Notes: generated by a model not told the origin, from the sequence alone. 64,000 nucleotides of DNA from Flavobacterium sp. LHD-80 (GCF_030929605.1 NZ_JAVFVS010000009.1:62001-126000); one strand, 5' to 3'; numbered from the stretch's first letter, positions 1-10,077 are shown. A program made the numbers and translations.

Positions 1-2
1 TC

Positions 3-1520
3 TGCGAAAAAACCAATAATAATCAAGGTCGAGCAATTATTTTGCTTGGTTTAGGTGCTAATTATCAACTGCAAAACAAACCGGACGAAGCGTTAAAAAT
101 GTACCAAGAAGCAATTGTGATCGCTGATAAAAGTGAACTAAATCAAATTGCAGTAATTGCCCGAGGTAATATTGCTGACATTTATATTGATCAAAAAAAA
201 TATAACGAAGCCAAACTTATCTTTTCTGAAGGAATCCAAAAAGCAACTCAATTTGGTTTTCTGCAGGATCAAATTCATTTTTATGATGAACTTCGAAAAA
301 TTGCAGTTGCTCAAGAGGATTATAAAAATGCTTATACATATTTAGGAAAATCAAATCAGATTAAGGATTCTATTAATAAACTTCAGAAAATAAAAGAGAT
401 TAACGAGCTCGAAATCAAATACAATACATCTGAAAAAGAAAAAGCCATAAAGCTTTTGGAGTTTGAAAATGAAACTAAAAAACTAAGTCTTGCCAATCAG
501 GCCGAAGCGATAAAAAATATGAGTCTTCGCGAGGAGATTACGAAGAAAATAAACGAGAATACGATTTTGGGTTTTCAGAATTCAGAAGACAAAAAACGCA
601 ATGAAATTTCGCTTCTCAAAAAAGACAAACAAGTAAAAACGCTCGAAATTTCGCAACAAAAGAAAAACAGAGCTTTTACAATTTTAGCCTTTTTGATTAT
701 TCTTGTTCCAATTGCTTGGGTTTTATTTCAGTACAGAAGCCGTTTAAAAAATCAGCGTTTACTGAATGCAAAGCAAATTGAAATCAGTACACAAAGAATC
801 AGCGGTATTCTAAAAGATCAGGAATTAAAATTAATAAAAGCCTCAATAAGCGGTCAGGATAAAGAGCGCGAACGCATCTCGCAGGAACTTCATGACAGCA
901 TTGGCGGTAATCTTGCAGCGATAAAACTGCAACTGAATAATTTAAATAAATCAAACTTAAATACGGTTGAAAACCTCAGCGCACAACTTGATGAAACGTA
1001 TCAGCAAGTTCGGAATTTAGCGCATAATCTGATTCCGAAGAAATTCAGCAATCATAAATTCTGTGAGGTTTTAGAATCGTATTTGAAAAATATCAGTGAA
1101 GCCAGCAAAATTGAAATAGCATTTACAACATATCCTAAATCTGCAATAAATGAAATGGATGAAACGGTCCAAATTGAAACTTTTAAAATTGTTCAGGAAC
1201 TTTTGACTAATACTATAAAACATGCAAGAGCGACAAAAATAGAAGTACAATTGAACCTCATCGAAAATTATTTAAACATTTTATTTGAAGATAACGGCGT
1301 TGGTTTTAATGTTGAAAATTATGCTCCTGGCATCGGAATTATTAATTTAGAAGCCCGAATTGAGAAACTGAACGGCACTTTTGCTTTAGATTCAAAACCA
1401 AAAAGAGGAACAATTGCAAATATTGAAATTCCGGTTTTAGAGGAATCAATTAAGAAGAAATCTGTTGTTCAGGGAATTCAAATAAAAAATCAGCTGGACC
1501 AATTGAACAGCCGATTTTAA
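3..1520 (+). CDS. TPR-containing sensor histidine kinase, NarL/DesK type (5' partial)
   Basis: The reading frame is open to the left edge, so the N-terminus lies outside the window. Visible in order are TPR-like helices (about residues 1-120), a long coiled coil, one hydrophobic membrane segment (about 224-243), a HisKA_3 dimerisation/phosphoacceptor helix with the motif ERISQELHDSIGG (phospho-His near residue 298), and a HATPase domain with an N-box (ELLTNTIKHA), a G1 box (DNGVGF) and a later GIGI motif. The TPR part precedes the single membrane segment and is probably periplasmic, while the kinase is cytoplasmic. The response regulator gene follows after 21 nt, so the two form a two-component pair. 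The signal sensed is not apparent. The kinase assignment is firm and the topology is inferred. Confidence 0.93.
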   Translation, partial: CEKTNNNQGRAIILLGLGANYQLQNKPDEALKMYQEAIVIADKSELNQIAVIARGNIADIYIDQKKYNEAKLIFSEGIQKATQFGFLQDQIHFYDELRKIAVAQEDYKNAYTYLGKSNQIKDSINKLQKIKEINELEIKYNTSEKEKAIKLLEFENETKKLSLANQAEAIKNMSLREEITKKINENTILGFQNSEDKKRNEISLLKKDKQVKTLEISQQKKNRAFTILAFLIILVPIAWVLFQYRSRLKNQRLLNAKQIEISTQRISGILKDQELKLIKASISGQDKERERISQELHDSIGGNLAAIKLQLNNLNKSNLNTVENLSAQLDETYQQVRNLAHNLIPKKFSNHKFCEVLESYLKNISEASKIEIAFTTYPKSAINEMDETVQIETFKIVQELLTNTIKHARATKIEVQLNLIENYLNILFEDNGVGFNVENYAPGIGIINLEARIEKLNGTFALDSKPKRGTIANIEIPVLEESIKKKSVVQGIQIKNQLDQLNSRF

Positions 1521-1541
1521 CCCCATAATAATGCTACCAAA

Positions 1542-2183
1542 ATGAAAAAAATAAACCTGCTGATTGCCGATGATCATACGATGTTTCTACAAGGAATTGT
1601 TTCTTTATTGGAACAAGAAACCGAAATCAACATTATTGGAAAGGCTGTAAACGGAATTGAAGCTTTGGAAATTATAAAAGCCAAAAATCCTGATTTAGTA
1701 ATTCTTGATATCAGTATGCCAGAAATGGACGGAATTGAACTCAGCAAAATTCTGAAAAAAGATTTTCCTGAAGTAAAAATTTTAGTAGTCAGCACGCACA
1801 GCAATGTCAAGATTATTTCAAGATTAATCCGAATTGGCGTGAACGGTTATTTGCTGAAAAATGCTGAAAAATCAGAATTATTGAAAGCGATTCATACAAT
1901 TGCTTCGGGTGAAAATTATTTTTCGGAAGAAACAGAGGAAAAACATTTGGCGAATCATTTAAAAATTGAAAAACAAGTTTCTATTTTAACTGAACTGAGT
2001 TCACGTGAAAAAGAGATTTTAGTATTGATTGCACACGAATACAATACTGCCGAAATTGCTGAGAAAACTTTTATTAGCTTGAATACCGTAAATACGCATC
2101 GTCGAAATTTACTTTCAAAACTAAATGCAAAAAATACAGCCGGACTTGTAAAATATGCGGTTGAAAATGGTTTGGTGGATTAA
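1542..2183 (+). CDS. LuxR/NarL-family response regulator
   Basis: This 213-residue protein has an N-terminal receiver domain with the acidic pair D10/D11, the phosphoacceptor D56 in LVILDISMPEMDG, and the conserved Lys in GYLLKNAEKS. The C-terminal LuxR-type helix-turn-helix starts at LSSREKEIL and includes the recognition region ISLNTVNTHRRNLLSKL. It lies 21 nt downstream of the histidine kinase on the same strand and is its expected partner: the kinase phosphorylates D56 and the dimer binds DNA. The size and domain order are standard for the family. Target genes cannot be read from the window. Confidence 0.95.
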   Translation: MKKINLLIADDHTMFLQGIVSLLEQETEINIIGKAVNGIEALEIIKAKNPDLVILDISMPEMDGIELSKILKKDFPEVKILVVSTHSNVKIISRLIRIGVNGYLLKNAEKSELLKAIHTIASGENYFSEETEEKHLANHLKIEKQVSILTELSSREKEILVLIAHEYNTAEIAEKTFISLNTVNTHRRNLLSKLNAKNTAGLVKYAVENGLVD

Positions 2184-2220
2184 TTTTTAAATTGTTATTT
2201 TTTTATTAACCACAAAGTTT

Positions 2221-2322
2221 TGTCCTTTCGACGAAGGAGAAATCACACACGAAACTCGCCAAAGATTGTCGACATTCTTTACGGAAATACTAGTGTGATT
2301 TCTCATTTCAGTCGAAATGACA
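2221..2322. repeat. Large imperfect intergenic palindrome, family C copy 1
   Basis: The left arm (2221-2250) reads TTTCGAC followed by GAGAAATCACAC, and the right arm (2293-2322) is its near reverse complement, ending TCGAAATGACA. The internal part contains CAAAGATTGTCGACATT, which resembles the interior of the copies at 40000 and 54977. It lies between the convergent response regulator and porP-like genes. A 73-codon open frame crosses it but is a by-product of the repeat. Confidence 0.75.
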
Positions 2323-2366
2323 ATATTGCCCTTAAGATGATTCTTTACGAGCACAACGATTTAATT

Positions 2367-3284
2367 CTATTCAAATCCATTCCCAAATCTATAATTCAAA
2401 ACAAGACCGAATGTATCTGGAATTACCACATTTTCAAATGATTTATTATACGTGCAAATCACTCTGAATTTTTCACTTAAATGAAAACCTGCTAGAAAAT
2501 TTACAGTATTTGAAGAACGGTAACCGCCTCCAAATTCCAGTTTATTTTTATAATTGATCAAGATATTAAAATCGGCTTGAAAAGGTGCGCCTTCAACATA
2601 TTTAAGCAATACACTTGGGTTTATAAGTACTTCTTCAAATCGGTTGGTGAAAAATCGATAACCAAAATAACTGTAATACACATTCTGCAAATTGGTATTA
2701 TTTTTTGAATTGAAAGTGCTGCTTAACACATTTGGTACCGAAACTCCGAAGTAAATAGCATCTTTATTATACAAAAAACCAAGTCCGACAGTAGGCGTAA
2801 AACTATGAACGTTTTCCTGAAATTCGGGATCATTTTCTAAACCCAATTGCGTCAGATTTTCATTGTAGATCATTGCTCCTGCAGAAATTCCGAAGGAAAT
2901 CACATTTGGGTCGTACGCCCACCATTTTCCATATTTATAATCAGAATCAAATTTAATTTTATAGGAATACGAAGTAAAAAAAGAAGTCGTATTTGTCACC
3001 CCAATCTGATCGTGAGATATTCCTGCCGCCAAACCTACTTTTTCCGTCCACGACAATGTATTGACCGAAATATCGAAATTCTTCGGACTTCCGTCAACTG
3101 AATTAAAATAACCATTCGTTGTCATCACAATATCAGTATCTGGATAATAACCTGCATGTGCCGGATTTATTAAAACCGCATTGTAATTATAACTTGAAAA
3201 CACGGGAGTCTGTTGACCGTAAGCGCCATCTATAAATATAATTATGATTACTAATGCAACTAATGCATTCAATTTATTTTTCAT
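2367..3284 (-). CDS. PorP/SprF family type IX secretion outer-membrane protein
   Basis: The 305-residue protein starts with a signal peptide ending near AYGQ, followed by the family hallmark QQTPVFSSYNYNAVLINPAH and an alternating beta-barrel pattern to the C-terminus. Members of this family sit in the outer membrane. In Flavobacterium, SprF is needed to secrete the adhesin SprB, whose gene lies just upstream. Here the start codon follows the stop of the giant adhesin gene by 3 nt, so the pair repeats that arrangement and this protein probably serves that one substrate. The family call is strong; the dedicated-partner role is inferred from position and the adhesin's type-B C-terminal domain. 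Confidence 0.9.
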   Translation of the reverse strand: MKNKLNALVALVIIIIFIDGAYGQQTPVFSSYNYNAVLINPAHAGYYPDTDIVMTTNGYFNSVDGSPKNFDISVNTLSWTEKVGLAAGISHDQIGVTNTTSFFTSYSYKIKFDSDYKYGKWWAYDPNVISFGISAGAMIYNENLTQLGLENDPEFQENVHSFTPTVGLGFLYNKDAIYFGVSVPNVLSSTFNSKNNTNLQNVYYSYFGYRFFTNRFEEVLINPSVLLKYVEGAPFQADFNILINYKNKLEFGGGYRSSNTVNFLAGFHLSEKFRVICTYNKSFENVVIPDTFGLVLNYRFGNGFE

Positions 3285-3287
3285 GAA

Positions 3288-6200
3288 TTAACGTTTTAAA
3301 ACAAGGTAACCCTTGAGTTTTTTAAAGTGATGAGGCTGATTAACGCGGATTTCAAAAAAGTACGTTCCTTCTGGAAGTTCATTGGCTCCTAATTTTCGGC
3401 TTCGGTTAGCAATTCCGCTGAAGACGTTTGTGGTGTTATTGTAATTTTCGATTTGAAAAACCAAATCGCCCCAACGACTGTAAATCAAAACCTGATTCTG
3501 CGGATATTGCGTAATGTCATCAATTTCCCAAAAATCATTTATCCCATCGTTATTTGGCGAAAAGCCGTATTTAGTTTCGTCTTTTTCGAGCGGTTTTACT
3601 TCTATTGTTACTTCATCTGTAGCTTCACAACCTTGAGCATTTTTAAATGTGACAGTGTAAGTTGTCGTTTCTGTAGCAAAAAATGACGGATTTGCGATTT
3701 TGCTATTACTTAATCCCTTTGCAGGCGACCAAGAATACGTTCCCGTTTCTAAAGCAATTGCATCAAGTTGTACCATTTCTCCTTCGGTTATTTGCTGCTC
3801 TTCTCCGGCATCGACAACAACAGGATTTGACTGCACTTTAAAAGAGCATTTTTTAAGATTATTGCTTTTATCGACAGCTTTGATTTCCACAGTCATTCCT
3901 TCTGTAAAAAGACTTCCAGCCACTGGCAACTGCGTGACTTCCGGAGTTAGATCATAGTTATCTTTAACTGTAATCATTTTAGTGAAATCGGGAATCGTTT
4001 TAGTGTTACAAGCTACCAATTGATCTGCCAAACAAGTAAAATCTGGCGCTTGATTATCTGATGTGACGTTGATACTAAAAGAACACTCTTTTGTGTTTCC
4101 GCTATTGTCTTTTGTTGACATCGTTACGGTCATTCCGTTTGTTGCAGGACTTCCGGGAAATGGCGTTTGTGTGACTGTCAAATTTGAGTCGCAATTATCC
4201 GTTACCGTTATCATCGAACGATAATCTGGCAGAAGTGCTCCAAAATTTAAATTCTGATTTCCAATGCACGTTATAATCGGTGCCGTAACATCTGCGGAAG
4301 CATTAACTACAAAACTGCAATCGGAATAATTTCCTGAAATATCGGTTGCAGTGATTTTAACTGTCATTCCGGATGTAAAAACACTTCCCGCAGCTGGACT
4401 TTGTGTAAGTACGGGTTTGGTATCGCAATTATCATTTGCTGTAACTAAAGGCGTATAATCTGGAATTACACTACCACATGATAATAACTGATCTCCAATA
4501 CAAGCAATTACAGGTTTTGTCAAATCTGCGGAAGCGTTAATTATAAAACTGCAATCAGCATAATTTCCTGAAATATCTGTTGCGGTAATTGTTACGGTCA
4601 TTCCATCAACAAACGGAATTCCCGCTGTTGGATTCTGAGTAATTACAGGCGATGCGTCGCAGTTATCAGTTACTGAAATTAAATTTCTGTAATCTGGAAT
4701 TGTGCTGTTACAAAATAATGTCTGATTTCCAATACAAGTTATAACTGGCTTTACAACATCTGCGGAAGCGTTAATTATAAAACTGCAATCTTCATAATTT
4801 CCTGAAATATCAGTTGCCGTAATTGTTACTGTCATTCCGTCAACGAAAGCAGTTCCTGATGGCGGATTTTGAGTAATTACGGGCGACACATCACAATTGT
4901 CTGTTACTGAACTTAAATTTCTATAATCTGGAATTGTAGCGTTGCACGATAAAGTTTGATTTCCAATACATGTTATAACTGGCTTTACAACATCTGCGGA
5001 AGCGTTAATTATAAAACTACAATCGGCATAATTTCCTGAAATATCTGTTGCTGTAATTTTGATTGTCATTCCGTCAACAAAAGGAGTTCCTGCTGTTGGA
5101 TTTTGAGTAATTACAGGCGATGCGTCGCAATTATCAGTTACGGAAATTAGATTTCTATAATCTGGAATTGTGCTGTTGCAAGATAATGTCTGATTTCCAA
5201 TACACGTTATAACTGGCTTTGTTACATCTGTGGAAGCGTTGATTATAAAACTGCAATCTGCATAATTTCCTGAAATATCAGTTGCCGTAATTGTTACTGT
5301 CATTCCATCAACAAAAGGAGTTCCTGCTGTTGGATTTTGAGTAATTACAGGCGATACGTCGCAATTATCAGTTACGGAAATTAGATTTCTGTAATCTGGA
5401 ATTGTGCTGTTGCAAGATAATGTCTGATTTGCGATGCACGTTATAATCGGTTTTGTAACATCCGCGGAAGCGTTAATTATAAAATTGCAATCTTCATAAT
5501 TTCCTGAAATATCTGTTGCTGTAATTTTGATTGTCATTCCGTCAACGAAAGCAGTTCCTGATGGCGGATTTTGAGTAATTACGGGCGATGCATCACAATT
5601 ATCGGTTACTGAAATTAAGTTTCTATAATCTGGAATTGTACTATTACAAGACAAAGTTTGATTTCCAATACAAGTAATAACCGGCTTAACAATATCTGCA
5701 GAAGCGTTAATTATAAAACTGCAATCGGCATAATTTCCTGAAACGTCTGTTGCTCTAATTGTAACCGTCATTCCTGCTGTAAAAGGAGTTCCGACAGCTG
5801 GATTTTGAATGAAAGTAACTGTTCCTGCGCAATTATCTGTTGCGGTTACAAAACTTCTATAATCTGGCAAAAGACTTCCGCAGGCCAAAATTTTATTGCC
5901 TGTACAACTAATTACTGGTTTGGTAATATCGGGAGTTGCGTTATGAACAATGAAATCACAAAAGGATTCATTTCCAGATTCGTCAGTGTATTTTATATGA
6001 ATTGGAATTCCGTCATAAAATGGAGTTCCGTCTGCGGGTGTCATTTCGTAATGTACAATGTCGCTGCAATTATCGGCAAGATTCATTATAGGATCAATCG
6101 CGTAATTGGGAATTACATCGCCACAATTCAAAGTTACGTTTGTTGGACAAGTAAATGTTGGCGGTTCAGTATCAGCGCCCGAAGCATGAAGAATAATACT

Positions 6201-9200
6201 GCAATTGCTTTCATTTCCAGCATCATCTTTTGCGGTAAAATCAATCTGCATTCCGTCAAAAAAAGTAGAGCCGGCGCCAGGAAATTGAGTAACATCTATA
6301 CTTAAATCAGTATCATCTGAAACTATTAATTGGCTTAAATAATTTGGCACCAAAGATCCACAAGCCAACTGCTGATCTGCTGGGCAAGTTATTTGAGGTG
6401 CTTGTGTATCAGTACCTACAGAAACTGTAAAACTGCAAGTCTGAAAATTCGTTTTGGCATCAGTTGCTTTCAACGTTATGATTTGCGTTCCTCCGGCATA
6501 AATCGTTCCGGGAAGCGGTGTTTGCTCAATCAACGGATTTGTATCGCAATTATCCGTAACCGTTATAACCGTTTTGTAATCTGGAATTGCATCTCCAATG
6601 TTTAAATTTTGATTAGAAGGACAATTTGTAATTACTGGTTTTTCTGTGTCTTCTATTTTTTTTCCGAATATAACATAAGCATTACCCGGCGAATAATTTG
6701 GAGCAATGTCATAATAATGTACTCCTCTTCCCGCAATCACATCGTCAATTCCGTCATGATTGATGTCTCCCGCAAAATTCAAAGCATCGGGATAAAACGA
6801 ATACATTCTCATACAGTCTTTTTCTGTCAGCGTATTAATATCAACTGTTGCTGTCCATGTACTTTTTCCGTAATAAATTGCAAAACCGTTTCCGAATCGG
6901 TATAAAAAATCATCAAAACCATCTTTGTTAAAATCCCCGTCTCCGCCAAAAACTTCTGAAAAACCGTTATTTAGGAATTTAGTTCCGTTTGTTCCGTTTA
7001 AGTTTTTTAAATCGACTAAGGCAGAAAAAGAATTTTTTCCGAATAAAATATAGCTTCCTGTAATTGCAATATCATTTAATCCATCGCCATTTACATCTCC
7101 GGCGGTATCGATTCCAATACTTTCATACAAAGGATCAGCAGAATTTTCAATTGCGAATCCGTTTGTACCATTTAAATCTAAAGTACTGAGAGAAGCCGGA
7201 AAATTGGAAGAACGCCCAAAAACAACAAATTTTCTAATTAATGAAGAATCATCACCGCTTCCTACTCCAATATCTGGAATTCCATCACCATTCACATCGC
7301 CTAAACCAGCAATTTGCCTTCCAGTTGTTCCTGCGGTTGCATCTCCTTTTATAATAAAACCATTGGTACCATTTATCTGATTGGTTCTTACTACTGCCGG
7401 AAAAGCCGAATGTGATCCATAAATCACAAAAACATTTCCTGCCAGCCAGCCGTTTCCATTATCAACTGTTCCCAAATCATCAATTCCGTCGCCATTGATG
7501 TCGCCTAGTTTGGCAACATTAATTCCAACTGCCGAATAACCTGTAGTTCCAATTAAAGCAAATCCGTTTGTACCGTTTAGAGAAGACAAAAAGAATTCGG
7601 CTGGAAAACCACCTGATTTCCCAAAAACCACATAAACATGGCCAACTTCATTTCCGTAAGTTGTATGTCGGTACGGATCGCTGATCATAAAATCTCCAAT
7701 TCCGTCGCCGTTAATATCTCCTGCAGCGCTCACATCGTAACCCGTTACAGGAAAATTAGTCTGAGGCAAATCGTTTCTGATGATAAAACCATTTGTACCA
7801 TTTAGCAAAGCCAAGTCAACATTTGGAGGAAAACCTGCAGAAGTTCCATACACAACATATCCTGCACCATTTATAGTTCTATAAATATTTTCATATTTAC
7901 CGCTGGTACTATCATAAGTTCCCGGTGCACCAATAATAAAATCGGTTATTCCGTCACCATTTACATCGCCTGCTGTGTTAACGCTTGCACCTGCTCCACC
8001 TGCCGCTTTTTCTCCGTAAACTGCAAAACCAATTGTTCCGTTTAAATCGGTTGTTCTTAAATATGGTGTTCTACAATCTAAAACGGGAGTATTCGTTTTC
8101 AATTTTACTAAAAAGGAACATGAATTTGTATTTCCAGATTCATCTTTAATAGTTATCGTAACATTTGTATCGGCTGTAAATAGAGTTCCTTCGGGAGGAT
8201 TTTGAGTAAAAAGCAAATCGTTGACATCTGTACAATTATCTGAAATTGTTACCAAAGAATGAACGTAATTTGGTAAAGTAGAATTCGCGTACAATTCTAT
8301 TCCTGACGGGCAGTTTATTATGGGCTTAACAGCATCTGTTCGATCTGATTTTTCTCCGTAAAAAACATATGCTTTCCCTTTGATATTGTAAATCGAATTT
8401 GAGCCAATTGATCCTACGGCAAAATCGTTGGTTCCATCCGCATTAAAATCACCTAGACCGGTTACGTCGGTTCCGAAATTATAGAACGAATAATAACTTT
8501 CATCATTAAAAACCTGATAACCTTTTGTACCTGTAATTTGATTTGCGCCAATAATGCCTGCCGCTGTTGTTCCCCTAAAAACAACATATGCGGCACCATT
8601 ATTTGCCCGACCACCTTTTTTGGCCGAAATTATAATATCATTTTTTCCATCGTTATTTACATCTCTAACCGAATTTACCTTGTATCCAAAATTCTCATAA
8701 GTGTTTTTTCCTTGAAAAATCACCGAATTAGTAGCATTTAAAGTGCTATTAGAAAACAGAGCTGGAAAAGGCGTATTTCTGCCAAAAAGCACAAAGGCTT
8801 CTCCTGCTTGTGTTGCACCATTTACGGTTCTTCCCTGTCCTGAAATCAGAACATCATCGATTCCATCATTATTAAAATCACGCACTCCTGCAGCAGAAGC
8901 ACCTAAATAATTATAATCTCCGGTTCCTGTAACGGCAAAACCTTCTGTGGGTCCCATCGTATCTAAACTATATAAAGATGCGTAGGCTGTATTTTTTCCG
9001 AACCATACAACTGCCCTTCCATTGCTTGTAAATCCTCCGTCACTAAAACTCGGAATTCCAAAAAGCAAATCGTCAATTCCGTCATTATTGATATCTCCAG
9101 CGTTTCTACCAATTGCAGATGTTCCTAAAAAAGTAATATGATAACCTCCAATGATAAATCCGTTAGAACCATTTAGCGTACTTGTATTAAGATTTGTCAA

Positions 9201-9899
9201 TCCGGCTTTTCCAAAAATGACAACATAATGAGCGTAGAAACCACCATCAATAGTTAAAAGGACATCGCTTATTCCGTCATGATTTAAATCTCCAGCTTTA
9301 CTGACATCAACAACATCTGTATACAGAGCAGAATCAACTAGAAAAGCGGCACTATTTGAAGTATTTAAATCGGTTCTGTTATAAAGCGCCAGAAATGGCG
9401 AAGAAGATCCGTAAACCACATATGCAGTGGCTTGTGTTCCAAGATCACTCCCAATAACGATATCGTCAATTCCGTCGTTATTTAAATCCCCCGCATCGCT
9501 AATTACACCTCCCAATTTTTCATTAGCAGCAACACCTCTAATTACAAAACCATTAGTTCCGTTAAGCGTTGTAACATCAAAATTGCTAATCGAAAGTCCT
9601 GATTTTCCGAAAATAATGTAGATTTCACCCACATTTGCCACACCACCAAAATCAGCATTTGGAGCGCCAATCATTAAATCATCAATTCCGTCATTATTGA
9701 TATCTCCGGCACTTTTTACACTTTTTCCAAAATCATCTGCGCCGGCTTTTCCTTCTGAAGAAAAACCGTTAAAACCATTTAAAGCCGACTGTGGTATTTG
9801 CGGACAGCCATTTTGACTGTAAGAAGTTATAATTCCTAAAAAGAAAATTATGTATACAAATTGGGTCGTTTTTTTGAAAACAGTTTTGTTATTTTTCAT
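3288..9899 (-). CDS. Giant T9SS type-B adhesin with FG-GAP and HYR repeats
   Basis: About 2200 residues with an N-terminal signal peptide. Numbered from an in-frame TTG at 9938, the order is: seven FG-GAP calcium motifs of the type GDINNDGIDDL (about 45-530), one HYR module, seven more FG-GAP motifs (about 618-1093), twelve HYR modules (about 1100-2037), an Ig/PKD-like domain, and a gliding-motility-type C-terminal domain (about 2120-2216) with FSPNNDGINDFW and ending GYLVLKR, the type-B T9SS signal. Most HYR modules carry four cysteines. The ATG at 9899 is preferred because a TAnnTTTG box at 9936-9943 would start transcription near 9930, downstream of the TTG and within a nucleotide or two of the ATG at 9929. 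The protein is probably exported with the PorP/SprF-like protein encoded next to it and used for adhesion or gliding; its ligand is unknown. Confidence 0.92.
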   Translation of the reverse strand: MKNNKTVFKKTTQFVYIIFFLGIITSYSQNGCPQIPQSALNGFNGFSSEGKAGADDFGKSVKSAGDINNDGIDDLMIGAPNADFGGVANVGEIYIIFGKSGLSISNFDVTTLNGTNGFVIRGVAANEKLGGVISDAGDLNNDGIDDIVIGSDLGTQATAYVVYGSSSPFLALYNRTDLNTSNSAAFLVDSALYTDVVDVSKAGDLNHDGISDVLLTIDGGFYAHYVVIFGKAGLTNLNTSTLNGSNGFIIGGYHITFLGTSAIGRNAGDINNDGIDDLLFGIPSFSDGGFTSNGRAVVWFGKNTAYASLYSLDTMGPTEGFAVTGTGDYNYLGASAAGVRDFNNDGIDDVLISGQGRTVNGATQAGEAFVLFGRNTPFPALFSNSTLNATNSVIFQGKNTYENFGYKVNSVRDVNNDGKNDIIISAKKGGRANNGAAYVVFRGTTAAGIIGANQITGTKGYQVFNDESYYSFYNFGTDVTGLGDFNADGTNDFAVGSIGSNSIYNIKGKAYVFYGEKSDRTDAVKPIINCPSGIELYANSTLPNYVHSLVTISDNCTDVNDLLFTQNPPEGTLFTADTNVTITIKDESGNTNSCSFLVKLKTNTPVLDCRTPYLRTTDLNGTIGFAVYGEKAAGGAGASVNTAGDVNGDGITDFIIGAPGTYDSTSGKYENIYRTINGAGYVVYGTSAGFPPNVDLALLNGTNGFIIRNDLPQTNFPVTGYDVSAAGDINGDGIGDFMISDPYRHTTYGNEVGHVYVVFGKSGGFPAEFFLSSLNGTNGFALIGTTGYSAVGINVAKLGDINGDGIDDLGTVDNGNGWLAGNVFVIYGSHSAFPAVVRTNQINGTNGFIIKGDATAGTTGRQIAGLGDVNGDGIPDIGVGSGDDSSLIRKFVVFGRSSNFPASLSTLDLNGTNGFAIENSADPLYESIGIDTAGDVNGDGLNDIAITGSYILFGKNSFSALVDLKNLNGTNGTKFLNNGFSEVFGGDGDFNKDGFDDFLYRFGNGFAIYYGKSTWTATVDINTLTEKDCMRMYSFYPDALNFAGDINHDGIDDVIAGRGVHYYDIAPNYSPGNAYVIFGKKIEDTEKPVITNCPSNQNLNIGDAIPDYKTVITVTDNCDTNPLIEQTPLPGTIYAGGTQIITLKATDAKTNFQTCSFTVSVGTDTQAPQITCPADQQLACGSLVPNYLSQLIVSDDTDLSIDVTQFPGAGSTFFDGMQIDFTAKDDAGNESNCSIILHASGADTEPPTFTCPTNVTLNCGDVIPNYAIDPIMNLADNCSDIVHYEMTPADGTPFYDGIPIHIKYTDESGNESFCDFIVHNATPDITKPVISCTGNKILACGSLLPDYRSFVTATDNCAGTVTFIQNPAVGTPFTAGMTVTIRATDVSGNYADCSFIINASADIVKPVITCIGNQTLSCNSTIPDYRNLISVTDNCDASPVITQNPPSGTAFVDGMTIKITATDISGNYEDCNFIINASADVTKPIITCIANQTLSCNSTIPDYRNLISVTDNCDVSPVITQNPTAGTPFVDGMTVTITATDISGNYADCSFIINASTDVTKPVITCIGNQTLSCNSTIPDYRNLISVTDNCDASPVITQNPTAGTPFVDGMTIKITATDISGNYADCSFIINASADVVKPVITCIGNQTLSCNATIPDYRNLSSVTDNCDVSPVITQNPPSGTAFVDGMTVTITATDISGNYEDCSFIINASADVVKPVITCIGNQTLFCNSTIPDYRNLISVTDNCDASPVITQNPTAGIPFVDGMTVTITATDISGNYADCSFIINASADLTKPVIACIGDQLLSCGSVIPDYTPLVTANDNCDTKPVLTQSPAAGSVFTSGMTVKITATDISGNYSDCSFVVNASADVTAPIITCIGNQNLNFGALLPDYRSMITVTDNCDSNLTVTQTPFPGSPATNGMTVTMSTKDNSGNTKECSFSINVTSDNQAPDFTCLADQLVACNTKTIPDFTKMITVKDNYDLTPEVTQLPVAGSLFTEGMTVEIKAVDKSNNLKKCSFKVQSNPVVVDAGEEQQITEGEMVQLDAIALETGTYSWSPAKGLSNSKIANPSFFATETTTYTVTFKNAQGCEATDEVTIEVKPLEKDETKYGFSPNNDGINDFWEIDDITQYPQNQVLIYSRWGDLVFQIENYNNTTNVFSGIANRSRKLGANELPEGTYFFEIRVNQPHHFKKLKGYLVLKR
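4512..5681 (-). repeat. Five tandem 234-bp near-identical HYR-module repeats
   Basis: Inside the adhesin gene, five consecutive 78-codon units (about residues 1420-1809 counted from 9938) are nearly identical in DNA and protein. Each begins after Lys-Pro and contains CIGNQTL, SVTDNCD and ISGNY followed by DCSF or DCNF. For example, the same KP-spanning string starts at 4747 and at 4981, exactly 234 bp apart. Flanking HYR modules have diverged much more, so the central block has expanded or been homogenised recently. Short-read assemblies could easily miscount it. Confidence 0.95.
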
Positions 9900-9935
9900 T
9901 CTACTGCTATATGTTTTACCTCTTTTCATAAGTGG

Positions 9936-9981
9936 CAAAACTATAATTCGAATACATTTTACACATCACTATAAATAGTGA
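9936..9981 (-). promoter_or_regulatory. Putative promoter and inverted repeat upstream of the giant adhesin
   Basis: On the minus strand, TAGTTTTG (9936-9943) matches the Bacteroidota -7 consensus TAnnTTTG and would start transcription near 9930. Just upstream, over the expected -33 region, is a perfect inverted repeat TCACTAT-AA-ATAGTGA (9966-9981). I see no good -33 TTG. The repeat could be an operator or activator site. Confidence 0.4.
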
Positions 9982-10077
9982 TTTTTGCTTGCGAACTTCT
10001 TTTCGCTTTTAACAATTATTCCAATGTAAGCAACTGTTAATTATGCAGCTATAACAACAATTTGTGTAAGGTCTTCC

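Noticed and set aside
2220-2441. Open frame of 73 codons on the plus strand
   Set aside because: It runs through the family C palindrome and into the porP-like gene; no domain or ribosome-binding context.
4512-5681. Regular repeats that might suggest a CRISPR array
   Set aside because: The units are 234 bp, directly adjacent, in frame and encode HYR modules of the adhesin; there are no spacers.
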